DNA of 38,428 bases. It comes from Streptomyces sparsogenes. GTDB taxonomy: Bacteria > Actinomycetota > Actinomycetes > Streptomycetales > Streptomycetaceae. Under the pieces are notes generated by a model, which was not told the origin of the DNA, made no database searches, and worked only from the letters and a program-made list of their open reading frames with translations. A program made the position numbers and the translations under genes. The stretch lies in the NCBI RefSeq assembly GCF_001704635.1, contig NZ_MAXF01000193.1, forward strand, positions 1-38,428. Reading direction: 5' to 3'. This document shows, in pieces, positions 1 through 7,192 of this stretch (position 1 is the stretch's first letter; each line of letters opens with the position of its first letter).

Positions 1-510
1 GGGAGAAGACGGGAGGTGGAGCTGGCGGTGGTGATCGGGCGGCGCGCCCGGTATCTGCCGGACCGCTCCGCCGCGCTCGCCCATGTCGCGGGCTTCGCCA
101 CGGGCAACGACGTGTCCGAGCGGAGCTGGCTGCTGGAGCGCGGCGGCCAGTGGGTGAAGGGCAAGTCGTTCGAGTCGTTCGGTCCGCTGGGTCCGTACCT
201 GGTCACTCCGGACGAGGCCGGCGACCCGCAGCGGCTGCGGCTGACCTGCCGGGTCAACGGCCGGCTGATGCAGGACGGGTCGACCGCGGACATGGTGTTC
301 GACGTGGCGCATCTGGTCTGGTATCTGAGCCGGTTCATGGTGCTGCACCCCGGTGACGTGGTGCTGACCGGGACGCCGGGCGGGGTCGCCCTGGGCCGCC
401 CCGACCAGCCGTATCTGCGGGCCGGTGACGTGGTGGAGGCGGAGGTGGCGGGGCTGGGGGCGCAGCGGCAGCGCTGCCGTGCGGCGGCCTGGGCGCAGGC
501 CCGGGGGTGA
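1..510 (+). CDS. Fumarylacetoacetate hydrolase family protein, C-terminal part (5' end outside window)
   Basis: The reading frame is open from base 1, so the gene begins upstream; the GTG at 16 is an internal valine in a run resembling the EVELAVVIG core strand of the family. Visible family features are the TGNDVSER stretch, the KSFESFGPLGPYLVT loop and the C-terminal TGTPGGV turn near the substrate pocket. Members are metal-dependent C-C hydrolases, hydratases or decarboxylases acting on 2-oxo or 1,3-diketo acids, usually cytosolic. It ends 21 bp before the acyl-CoA carboxylase gene and is probably co-transcribed with it. The substrate cannot be deduced from the fragment. Family assignment is secure; the reaction is not. 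Confidence 0.85.
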   Translation, partial: GRRREVELAVVIGRRARYLPDRSAALAHVAGFATGNDVSERSWLLERGGQWVKGKSFESFGPLGPYLVTPDEAGDPQRLRLTCRVNGRLMQDGSTADMVFDVAHLVWYLSRFMVLHPGDVVLTGTPGGVALGRPDQPYLRAGDVVEAEVAGLGAQRQRCRAAAWAQARG

Positions 511-531
511 CAGGAAGGAGAGCGGGAGCGG

Positions 532-2109
532 ATGACCGTCCAGCCGGAACTCATCGGGGGCGACACCCGGGCACGGGTGTCCGAACTGCACGCGACCAAG
601 GAGCTGGCCCGCCACGGTCCGGGCGAGCGCGCGACCCGCACCCAGCACGCGAAGGGCAAGCTGACCGCCCGTGAGCGCATCGACCTGCTGCTGGACGCCG
701 GGTCGTTCGCCGAGGTGGAGCAGTTGCGCCGGCACCGGGCCGTCGGCTTCGGGATCGAGGAGCGCAAGCCGCACACGGACGGTGTGATCACGGGCTGGGG
801 CACGGTCGAGGGCCGCACCGTGTTCGTCTACGCGCACGATTTCCGGATCTTCGGCGGCGCGCTCGGGGAGGCGCACGCCGAGAAGATCCACAAGATCATG
901 GACATGGCCCTCGCGGCCGGCGCGCCGCTGGTGGCGCTCAACGACGGGGCCGGGGCCCGGATCCAGGAGGGCGTCTCGGCCCTGGCCGGCTACGGCGGGA
1001 TCTTCCGGCGCAATGTGCGGGCCTCCGGGGTGATCCCGCAGATCTCGGTGATCCTGGGGCCGTGCGCGGGCGGCGCGGCGTACTCCCCCGCGCTGACCGA
1101 CTTCGTGTTCATGGTGCGCGGCACCTCGCAGATGTTCATCACCGGCCCCGATGTGGTGAAGGCCGTCACCGGCGAGGACGTCACCCAGGAGCGGCTCGGT
1201 GGCGCCGACATGCACGCCGAGCTGTCGGGCGTGTCCCACTTCGTGTACGACGACGAGTGGACCTGTCTGAGCGAGGTCCGCTGTCTGCTGTCCCTGCTGC
1301 CGTCCAACAACCAGCAGAACCCGCCCTTCGCCCGGAGCGCGGACCCGGCCGACCGGCGCACCGAGGCGCTGTCCGACCTGGTCCCGGCGGAGGGCAGGCT
1401 GCCGTACGACATGCGCCGGGTGATCGAGGAGATCGTGGACCACGGCGACTTCCTGGAGGTCCATGAGCGGTGGGCGCCCAACATCCTGTGCGGTCTGGCC
1501 CGGCTCGGCGGCCAGGTGATCGGCGTCGTCGCCAACCAGCCGATCGCCCTGGCGGGGGTGCTGGACATCCGGGCCAGCGAGAAGGCCGCCCGGTTCGTGC
1601 GGCTGTGCGACGCCTTCAGCATTCCGCTGCTGTCCCTGGTGGACGTGCCGGGTTTCCTGCCCGGGGTGGACCAGGAGCACGGCGGGGTGATCCGGCACGG
1701 GGCGAAGCTGCTGTACGCGTACTGCGAGGCCACCGTCCCGCGGGTGCAGCTGATCCTGCGCAAGGCCTACGGCGGCGCGTACATCGTGATGGACTCCCGC
1801 TCGATCGGCGCCGATCTGTCCTACGCCTGGCCGACCAACGAGATCGCGGTGATGGGCGCCGAGGGCGCCGCGAACGTCATCTTCCGCAAGCAGATCGCGG
1901 AGGCGGCCGATCCGGAAGCCGTGCGGACCCGGGTGGTCAAGGACTACCGGTCGGAGCTGATGCACCCCTACTACGCGGCCGAGCGCGGGCTGGTCGACGA
2001 CGTGATCGACCCCGCCGAGACCCGGGCGGTGCTGGCGCGCGCCTTCCGCATGCTGCGGACCAAGCACGCCGAGCAGCCGTCCCGCAAGCACGCCAACACC
2101 CCCCTGTGA
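532..2109 (+). CDS. Acyl-CoA carboxylase carboxyltransferase (beta) subunit, PccB/AccB-like
   Basis: The 525-residue protein has the full two-lobed carboxyltransferase fold: an N-lobe with the NDGAGARIQEG oxyanion segment and a C-lobe with VDVPGFLPGVDQEHGG followed by KAYGGAYIVM. It transfers CO2 from biotinyl carrier protein to a short acyl-CoA, giving malonyl-, methylmalonyl- or ethylmalonyl-type CoA. Streptomyces enzymes work with a separate biotinylated alpha subunit and often a small epsilon subunit encoded next to beta; neither is seen here. The residue aligned with the specificity position of S. coelicolor PccB (Asp422, in GGAYDVM) is Ile418. The start follows AAGGAG and GGGAG sequences. 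Neighbours suggest an acyl-CoA supply operon. Family certain; substrate inferred. Confidence 0.93.
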   Translation: MTVQPELIGGDTRARVSELHATKELARHGPGERATRTQHAKGKLTARERIDLLLDAGSFAEVEQLRRHRAVGFGIEERKPHTDGVITGWGTVEGRTVFVYAHDFRIFGGALGEAHAEKIHKIMDMALAAGAPLVALNDGAGARIQEGVSALAGYGGIFRRNVRASGVIPQISVILGPCAGGAAYSPALTDFVFMVRGTSQMFITGPDVVKAVTGEDVTQERLGGADMHAELSGVSHFVYDDEWTCLSEVRCLLSLLPSNNQQNPPFARSADPADRRTEALSDLVPAEGRLPYDMRRVIEEIVDHGDFLEVHERWAPNILCGLARLGGQVIGVVANQPIALAGVLDIRASEKAARFVRLCDAFSIPLLSLVDVPGFLPGVDQEHGGVIRHGAKLLYAYCEATVPRVQLILRKAYGGAYIVMDSRSIGADLSYAWPTNEIAVMGAEGAANVIFRKQIAEAADPEAVRTRVVKDYRSELMHPYYAAERGLVDDVIDPAETRAVLARAFRMLRTKHAEQPSRKHANTPL

Positions 2110-2143
2110 CCCGTAGCCCGGTGTCCCCTGCCCTGGAGCGCCC

Positions 2144-3226
2144 ATGACCATCACCTTCACCACCGAGCCGGCCGTCCCGCGGCCCGCCGCCGAGCGGGCG
2201 GCGCTGCTGGAGGCGCCCGCCTTCGGCGAGGTGTTCACCGACCACATGATCAGCATCGACTGGGACCGGGAGCGGGGCTGGCACGACGCCCGGCTGCATC
2301 CGTACGGGCCGCTGGTGCTCGACCCGTCGGCCCAGGTCTTCCACTACGGCCAGGAGGTGTTCGAGGGCATGAAGGCCTACCGGCGCCCCGACGGCTCGGT
2401 GGTGACCTTCCGCCCGTACGCCAACGCGGCCCGGCTCAACCGCTCCTGTGCGCGGATGGCGATGCCACAGCTCCCCGAGGAGACCTTCGTGGAGGCCCTG
2501 GAGCTGCTGGTCACCGCCGACCGGGACTGGGTCCCGGACCGTCCGGGCCACAGCCTGTACCTGCGCCCGTTCATGATCGCCACCCAGCACACCATCGGCT
2601 TCTACGGGCCCTCCACCGCCTACCGGTTCATGGTGATCGCCTCACCGGCGGCCGCCTACTTCAAGGCCGGGGCGAAACCGCTCACGGTGTGGCTCTCGCG
2701 GGACTACACCCGGGCGGCTCCCGGGGGCACCGGCGAGGCCAAGTGCGGCGGCAACTACGCGGGCACCCTGGTGGCCCAGGCGCAGGCCCGGGAGGAGGGC
2801 TGCGACCAGGTGGTGTGGCTGGACTGCGTGGAACACCGCTGGGTGGACGAGATGGGCACCAGCAACCTGTTCTTCGTCTACGGCAACCGACTGGTCACCC
2901 CGGAGCTGTCGGGGACCCTGCTGGCCGGCGTCACCCGGGACTCGGTGCTGGCGCTGGCGGCCGAGCTCGGCTACCGGGCCGAGGAAGGGAGGGTCAGCGT
3001 AGAGCAGTGGCGCGCCGACGCGGAGTCGGGGGCGCTCACCGAGGTGTTCTCCTGCGGCACCTCGTCGATGGTCACGCCGGTCGGCTTCGTCAGGAGCGCG
3101 GACGGCGACTGGACGATCGGCGGCGGGGCGCCCGGCCCGGTCACCTCGCGGCTGCGAACGGAGCTGACGGACATTCAGCTCGGCGCGCGGCCGGACCCCT
3201 TCGGCTGGGTCCACAAGATCGCCTGA
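2144..3226 (+). CDS. ilvE: Branched-chain amino acid aminotransferase (PLP fold type IV)
   Basis: At 360 residues this is the usual length for IlvE. It interconverts leucine, isoleucine or valine with their 2-oxo acids using PLP and glutamate. The PLP-binding lysine is expected at Lys200 in GTGEAKCGGNYAG; other family signatures are YGQEVFEGMKAY near residue 70, EMGTSNLFFV, and the phosphate-binding TRDSVL and SCGTSS segments. A GGAG sequence lies about 6 nt before ATG 2144. It lies 34 bp after the carboxylase gene and is followed by a reductase, which suggests a specialised copy that feeds branched 2-oxo acids or starter units rather than the housekeeping enzyme. That role is inference. Confidence 0.92.
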   Translation: MTITFTTEPAVPRPAAERAALLEAPAFGEVFTDHMISIDWDRERGWHDARLHPYGPLVLDPSAQVFHYGQEVFEGMKAYRRPDGSVVTFRPYANAARLNRSCARMAMPQLPEETFVEALELLVTADRDWVPDRPGHSLYLRPFMIATQHTIGFYGPSTAYRFMVIASPAAAYFKAGAKPLTVWLSRDYTRAAPGGTGEAKCGGNYAGTLVAQAQAREEGCDQVVWLDCVEHRWVDEMGTSNLFFVYGNRLVTPELSGTLLAGVTRDSVLALAAELGYRAEEGRVSVEQWRADAESGALTEVFSCGTSSMVTPVGFVRSADGDWTIGGGAPGPVTSRLRTELTDIQLGARPDPFGWVHKIA

Positions 3227-3236
3227 CCGGCGTGGT

Positions 3237-3280
3237 GCCGGGTCCGGGCCCGCCGGGTCCGGGGCTGCCGGGCCCGGGCT
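3237..3280 (+). repeat. Period-15 GC-rich tandem repeat
   Basis: Between ilvE and the reductase gene, a unit beginning GCCGGGTCCGGG occurs at 3237, 3252 and, with one change (GCCGGGCCCGGG), at 3267. A shorter fourth trace begins at 3281. The copies are about 15 bp apart. The repeat can form several alternative G/C hairpins and may pause transcription, but no clean terminator is visible. Confidence 0.6.
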
Positions 3281-3317
3281 GCCGGTCCGTACCCACCGTG
3301 AACCGTCGAGAAGGGGT

Positions 3318-4046
3318 GTGGTGAGAATCGTGAGCCGTTCGGTCCTCGTGACGGGAGGGAACCGGGGCATCGGCCTCGCGGTCGCCCGCGCCTTCGCGGA
3401 GGCGGGCGACAGGGTGGCGCTGACCTACCGGACGGGCCCGCCGGAGGCCGCCACCGGGCTCGGCTGTCTCGCCGTCCGCTGCGATGTCACCGATGCCGGG
3501 CAGGTCGACCGGGCGTACAAGGAGGTGGAGGCGGCGCACGGTCCGGTGGAGGTGCTGGTGGCGAACGCCGGCATCACCCGGGACCAACTGCTGCTGAGGA
3601 TGGCCGAGAAGGACTTCTCGGATGTGCTGGACACCAATGTCATGGGGGCCTTCCGGGTGGCGAAGCGGGCCGCCGAGGAGATGGTCGAGGCGCGGCGGGG
3701 GCGGATCGTGCTGATCTCCTCGGTGGTCGGTCTGCTCGGCGCGGCCGGGCAGACCAACTACGCGGCCTCGAAGGCCGGTCTGATCGGCTTCGCCCGGTCC
3801 GTGGCGCGCGAGCTCGGCTCACGGGGCGTCACCTGCAACGTGGTGGCGCCGGGGTTCGTCGAGACGGACATGACCAGGGCGCTGAACGACAAGCAGCGGG
3901 CCGCCATGCTCGGCAAGGTGCCCCTGGGGCGCGGCGCGCGGGCGGAGGAGGTGGCGGCGGCGGTGCGGTTCCTCGCCTCCGAGGACGCCGCCTACATCAC
4001 CGGGGCCGTCCTGCCGGTGGACGGCGGCCTGGGCATGGGGCACTGA
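3318..4046 (+). CDS. fabG: SDR-family 3-oxoacyl-ACP reductase
   Basis: A classical short-chain dehydrogenase of about 242 residues. The NADP-binding TGGNRGIG is at residues 12-19, NAG at 83-85, and the catalytic Ser134/135, Tyr148 and Lys152 lie in ISSVVGLLG...NYAASKAG. The C-terminus has the PVDGG ending typical of FabG. It reduces a 3-oxoacyl thioester, here possibly on an acyl chain built from the products of the two preceding genes. GTG codons at 3318, 3321 and 3330 are possible starts; GAGAAGGGG at 3308-3316 best fits 3321, while homologues often begin at the MSRSVLVTGG equivalent (3330). Last gene of the plus-strand run; a convergent regulator follows after 28 bp. Confidence 0.9.
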   Translation: MVRIVSRSVLVTGGNRGIGLAVARAFAEAGDRVALTYRTGPPEAATGLGCLAVRCDVTDAGQVDRAYKEVEAAHGPVEVLVANAGITRDQLLLRMAEKDFSDVLDTNVMGAFRVAKRAAEEMVEARRGRIVLISSVVGLLGAAGQTNYAASKAGLIGFARSVARELGSRGVTCNVVAPGFVETDMTRALNDKQRAAMLGKVPLGRGARAEEVAAAVRFLASEDAAYITGAVLPVDGGLGMGH

Positions 4047-4074
4047 GGCCGACGGGCACCGCGGCCACGGGTGC

Positions 4075-4644
4075 TCAGGGGTGCTCCGAGACCAGCACCG
4101 CGCGGGTGCCCGGCTCCTGCGCGTGGAAGACGTGGGGCACATCGGCCGGATAGCAGATGTAGTCGCCCGGGTGGAGTTCGACGGGCTCGTCGGCGGTGCC
4201 CACCAGGGCCCGGCCCGCGCTGATCACGACGTGTTCCACGACTCCGGGCAGGTGGGGCGCCGAGGAGCGCTGCGGGCCGGGCTCGGCGGCGATGCTGTAG
4301 ACGTCCCGCCGGGCCCGGGGCGGGGAGGCGGCGAGGAGGGTGGCCCGGTAGTCGCTCTGGGCGGATCCGATGGCCGGCCCCTCCCCCGCCCGGATCACCT
4401 GGACCTGCGGCCGGGAGACGGCCAGCAGCCGGGAGAAGGGGATCTCCAGGGCCACGCAGAGCGCCCACAGCGTCTCCAGGCTGGGGTTTCCGGTGCCGGA
4501 CTCCAGCTGGGAGAGCGTGGACTTGGCGAGCCCGGCCCGGCGGGCGACCTCGGTGAGGGAGAGGCCCGCCCGGGCACGCTCCGCCCGCAGGGACGCGGCG
4601 ATCAGTTCGAGCGGGGGTTTGAGCGCGGGGTCGGCGTCGGACAC
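4075..4644 (-). CDS. XRE-family regulator with C-terminal cupin sensor domain
   Basis: This 189-residue protein has an N-terminal XRE helix-turn-helix (about residues 12-65; RAGLSLTEVARRAGLAKSTLSQLESG is the DNA-reading region) and a C-terminal cupin (about 110-185; HVVISAGRALV, PGDYICYPADVPH). Such proteins bind small metabolites, often amino acids, in the cupin and repress adjacent transporter genes. It is divergent from azlC with 69 bp between, so it very probably controls azlCD in response to branched-chain amino acids. The start is a GTG at 4644 with a GGAG about 11 nt upstream. Family secure; ligand inferred. Confidence 0.88.
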   Translation of the reverse strand: MSDADPALKPPLELIAASLRAERARAGLSLTEVARRAGLAKSTLSQLESGTGNPSLETLWALCVALEIPFSRLLAVSRPQVQVIRAGEGPAIGSAQSDYRATLLAASPPRARRDVYSIAAEPGPQRSSAPHLPGVVEHVVISAGRALVGTADEPVELHPGDYICYPADVPHVFHAQEPGTRAVLVSEHP

Positions 4645-4669
4645 GGGTCGTTCGCTCCAATGGTCGATC

Positions 4670-4706
4670 GTTCGGCTTGACGAACATTCGCGGATGCGTT
4701 CAGCAT
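4670..4706 (+). promoter_or_regulatory. Putative azlC promoter with overlapping inverted repeat
   Basis: An inverted repeat GTTCG-N6-CGAAC lies at 4670-4685 and overlaps a -35-like TTGACG at 4677-4682. Eighteen bases later is a weak -10-like CAGCAT at 4701-4706, which would place the transcript start at or next to the azlC ATG (4714). No ribosome binding site precedes that ATG, so a leaderless mRNA is plausible. The repeat is a candidate operator for the divergent XRE-cupin regulator. More TTCG/CGAA half-sites occur nearby. Confidence 0.45.
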
Positions 4707-4713
4707 AAACTCC

Positions 4714-5406
4714 ATGCGTTCGTTATGGAGAACTCTGGACGGAGGGCTGCTGCGCGACATCGCGCTCGTCTGCCTGGCCGTCGGCGTCATCGGCCTGTCC
4801 TACGGCGCCGTGGCGGTCACCTCGGGCTTCGCCTGGTGGTTCCCGGTCCTGATGGGGGCGCTCGTCCTGGCCGCGTCCTCCGAGTTCCTGTTCATCGGGA
4901 TCATCGCGGCCGGGGGCAGCCCGATCGCCGCCCTGCTGGCCGGCCTCCTGGTGAACGCCCGCCATCTGCCGTTCGGCCTGGCGGTGCCCGATGTGCTCGG
5001 ACGGGGGTGGCGCAGAATGCTCGGCACCCATCTGATGAACGACGAGACCGTCGTCTTCGCCATCGCCCAGGACGAGCTGTCGAACAAGCGGGCCGCGTAC
5101 TGGACCTGCGGCCTGGGCATCCTGCTCTGCTGGCCGGTGGGCGCCGCGCTGGGCGCGCTGCTCGGCAGCGTCGTGGAGGACACCGCGACCCTCGGGCTCG
5201 ACGCCATGTTCCCCGCGGTGATCCTGGCGCTGATCCTGCCCGCCCTGAAGGACCGGGCGCTGCGGCGGACCGCGCTGGCCGGCGTCGCGCTGGCGCTGGC
5301 CGCCACCACGTTCCTGCCGACCGGGCTGCCGGTGCTGGCCGCCCTGGCCGCGCTCCCGCTGTTCACCGTATTCACCGCCAAGGCGGCGGAAGGAGCCGCG
5401 CGGTGA
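4714..5406 (+). CDS. azlC: AzlC-family branched-chain amino acid exporter, large subunit
   Basis: The 230-residue hydrophobic protein carries the AzlC hallmarks: GLSYGAVAVTSGF near the N-terminus, SSEFLFIGIIAAGG, and the conserved NARHLPFGLA segment around residue 90. With AzlD it forms a membrane exporter for branched-chain amino acids or analogues. Codon 4 is TTA (4723-4725), the rare leucine codon read only by the bldA tRNA in Streptomyces, so translation may be developmentally gated. The stop overlaps the azlD GTG by 4 nt. The ATG at 4714 has no Shine-Dalgarno sequence, which fits a leaderless transcript. Confidence 0.9.
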   Translation: MRSLWRTLDGGLLRDIALVCLAVGVIGLSYGAVAVTSGFAWWFPVLMGALVLAASSEFLFIGIIAAGGSPIAALLAGLLVNARHLPFGLAVPDVLGRGWRRMLGTHLMNDETVVFAIAQDELSNKRAAYWTCGLGILLCWPVGAALGALLGSVVEDTATLGLDAMFPAVILALILPALKDRALRRTALAGVALALAATTFLPTGLPVLAALAALPLFTVFTAKAAEGAAR

Positions 5407-5735
5407 GCGACGCCGTGCCGATGCTGCCGACGCTGGCGGCGATGTTCGCCCTGGCGGTCGGGACCTTTCTGCTCCGCCTCTCGGGGCCGTTCCTGCGAGC
5501 AAAGATCACCTTCCCGGCACGGGCCGAGAAGCTGCTGGAGGCCTCGGCGGTGGTGCTGCTCGCCGCGCTCACCGCCATCGCCGCGCTCACCGAGGGGGAC
5601 GACTTCGTCGGCCCCGCCCGGCCGGTCGGCGTCCTGGTCGGCGGAGTGCTCGCGTGGCGCAAGGCGCCCTTCCTGGTGGTCGTGCTCGCGGCGGCGGGCA
5701 CCGCGGCGCTGCTCCGGCTCGCCGGCGTGCCGTGA
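5403..5735 (+). CDS. azlD: AzlD-family branched-chain amino acid exporter, small subunit
   Basis: A GTG at 5403, embedded in the azlC stop (GTGA overlap), opens a 110-residue protein with about four hydrophobic segments. The LPTLAAMFALAVGTFLLRLSGPFL start and the RPVGVLVGGVLAWRKAPFLVVVLAA end are typical of AzlD small subunits. It is the obligate partner of AzlC and translation is coupled. Nothing downstream belongs to the pair; the next 600 bp are largely noncoding. Confidence 0.88.
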   Translation: MSDAVPMLPTLAAMFALAVGTFLLRLSGPFLRAKITFPARAEKLLEASAVVLLAALTAIAALTEGDDFVGPARPVGVLVGGVLAWRKAPFLVVVLAAAGTAALLRLAGVP

Positions 5736-5971
5736 CGCGGCCGGACACTCCGTTTCCCCTTCGCATTCCGTAAACACCGCGCAAGGCATTCGGCCGCCTT
5801 TGGCAAGTTTGGGCCAAACCATCTCAAATATTGGACCCGCCGTTGCTCGCCTCAGAATGAGTCCAGTAGCGTTGCCCGCAGTGACTGGCTTCGAAAGTCA
5901 GTCCGGTTCACGCGCACGCGAGTCGGCCTTCGTTCGGATGTTCGTTCTGTCGAGATATTCGGGGGGGTATC
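5736..5971 (+). promoter_or_regulatory. Noncoding, AT-richer spacer with putative promoter and inverted repeats
   Basis: No convincing gene. The stretch 5799-5819 holds nested symmetry: TTTGGC...GCCAAA and a perfect GTTTGG-G-CCAAAC palindrome at 5807-5819. TGGCAAGTTT at 5801-5810 differs at one position from the published AdpA consensus TGGCSNGWWY. A promoter-like TTGCTC (5843-5848), 18-bp spacer, TAGCGT (5867-5872) follows. Just downstream, 5883-5903 is an inverted repeat GACTGGCTT-CGA-AAGTCAGTC with one mismatch. Together these suggest a regulated promoter reading toward the small ORF and the LuxR-type gene. Function is inferred. Confidence 0.4.
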
Positions 5972-6061
5972 GTGAACGAGAGCGTTGCATCCTTTTCTCT
6001 GACCGCCGTGCGGCACGCCCAGTCCATGGGGTGCCGGGCGGAGGACATGTTCCACGGCTGA
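5972..6061 (+). CDS. Possible 29-codon peptide, or N-terminal remnant of a regulator
   Basis: A GTG at 5972, shortly after a G-rich tract that could serve as ribosome binding site, opens a 29-codon frame ending in TGA at 6061. The text SLTAVRHAQSMGCRAEDMF resembles the first helices of some AraC-family regulators (a helix followed by GxxxExL). Read through the stop in the same frame, the sequence continues with ASGVDAISI, again reminiscent, before the next stop. It could be a leader peptide, a small protein or a decayed gene. Confidence that it is translated is low. Confidence 0.3.
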   Translation: MNESVASFSLTAVRHAQSMGCRAEDMFHG

Positions 6062-6341
6062 TCCTTCTCCGCCGCGAGCGGGGTTGACGCCATTTCGATC
6101 CGGAGCGCTTCCGCGCAGACCCTTGGCGAGGCTCCGGAATCCTCACCCGCCGTCATTTCCGGGAGCCTCCGGAAAGAATGACGACCCGGTGCTTTCCTTT
6201 GATATTCCTTGGCACGAACTGCGCGCCCATCCGCCCATTTCCGAAGCGGTGGCGGCTGTTTTTGGGCGCGGACGGGGCCGACCCATATGTCGAGGCCGCG
6301 CCTGCGGCACAGCCCACGGAACGACCCAAGGAGATACCGTG
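6062..6341 (+). other. Spacer upstream of the LuxR-type gene
   Basis: The 280 bases contain no gene I can support. The LuxR frame is open back to 6084, but this part lacks Streptomyces codon bias and any family similarity, and a strong AAGGAG at 6328-6333 marks the true start region. AT-richer patches near 6190-6215 could hold a promoter; no clear hexamer pair is visible. Confidence 0.4.
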
Positions 6342-6593
6342 ATGAATTCGGTGGACGAAGTCTGGGGCACGGCCATGGCACGCGTGCCCCTGCTGTCCGA
6401 GCGCGAACTCGACGTCTTCCAACTGCTGGGCAAGGGGGCCTCGAACCGCACCATCGCGACCCAGCTGGCCATCACCGAGCGCACGGCCAAGGCCCATGTG
6501 GCTCAGATCCTGGCCAAATTAGGCGTGGAATCACGGCTCCAGGCCGGGATCGCCGGCTTCGCCTGGCAGATCGTCACCAGGGCCGGCATCTGA
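6342..6593 (+). CDS. Stand-alone LuxR-type helix-turn-helix protein
   Basis: An 83-residue protein consisting almost only of the LuxR/GerE DNA-binding domain: LSERELDVFQLLGKGASNRTIATQLAITERTAKAHVAQIL, with the usual recognition helix followed by AKLGVESRLQAG. There is no receiver or ligand-binding domain, so activity may be set by expression level or a partner. AAGGAG at 6328-6333 fits ATG 6342 (8 nt) or GTG 6339 (5 nt). Codon 60 is TTA (6519-6521), making it a likely bldA-dependent regulator. Targets are unknown; the azlCD genes upstream, which also contain a TTA codon, are an obvious candidate. Confidence 0.85.
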   Translation: MNSVDEVWGTAMARVPLLSERELDVFQLLGKGASNRTIATQLAITERTAKAHVAQILAKLGVESRLQAGIAGFAWQIVTRAGI

Positions 6594-6745
6594 GAGCCAG
6601 GCAGGCCGCGTACATCCCGGTGATCGTGCCCCGGAGGGCCTCGGCGTCCGAGGGGGCCGCGCCGGGGCACGCATGGAGAGCGCCACCGTACGCGCCCCGG
6701 GCGGACGCGGTCATGATGAGGCCGTGACGGGGCAGCCTGGTTCCT

Positions 6746-7192
6746 GTGACTGATCAGGAGAGCGGTATCCGGCTGGTACAGACGGTGCTCGACAGCACCG
6801 ACGCTCGCAGGCTCGCCGAGTTCTACCGCACCCTGCTGGGGCTTGTCTATCGCGCCGGAGACGAGCCTCCCCCGGCGGGGCAACGGGACGAACGCGGTCG
6901 GGACTGGCTCGTGCTGAGATGCCCGGCAGGCGGTCCCCAGATCGCCGTTCAGCAGGTCGAGCGGCTTGCCCGGCCGACGTGGCCGGACGGCCCGGTCCCG
7001 CAACAGATGCACCTCGATCTGAGTGTGGCGTCGCTGGAGGAGCTGAGGAGACAGCACGACCGCGTCCTCGCCCTGGGTGGCACCTTGCTGGCCGACCGGG
7101 AGCGGCCCGACCCTGACGACGAAGAGGCTTTCCGCGTGTACCGCGACCCCGACGGCCACCCCTTCTGCGTCTTCGTCAGGCAGACCCCGTGA
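6746..7192 (+). CDS. VOC (glyoxalase/bleomycin-resistance fold) family protein
   Basis: The 148-residue protein has two beta-alpha-beta-beta-beta modules: an N-terminal half (LVQTVLDSTDARRLAEFYRTLLGL) and a C-terminal half (QMHLDLSVASLEE ... ALGGTLL ... VYRDPDGHPFCVFV). This is the common Streptomyces glyoxalase-like type. His in QMHLDL and a later acidic residue are candidate metal ligands. Substrate is unknown; members include isomerases, dioxygenases and drug-binding proteins. Start is the GTG at 6746. Its 3' end overlaps the convergent MFS gene by 17 nt. Confidence 0.85.
   Translation: MTDQESGIRLVQTVLDSTDARRLAEFYRTLLGLVYRAGDEPPPAGQRDERGRDWLVLRCPAGGPQIAVQQVERLARPTWPDGPVPQQMHLDLSVASLEELRRQHDRVLALGGTLLADRERPDPDDEEAFRVYRDPDGHPFCVFVRQTP

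Noticed and set aside
6084..6341. N-terminal extension of the LuxR-type protein
   Set aside because: No domain similarity and poor codon bias; AAGGAG at 6328-6333 supports the start at 6342.
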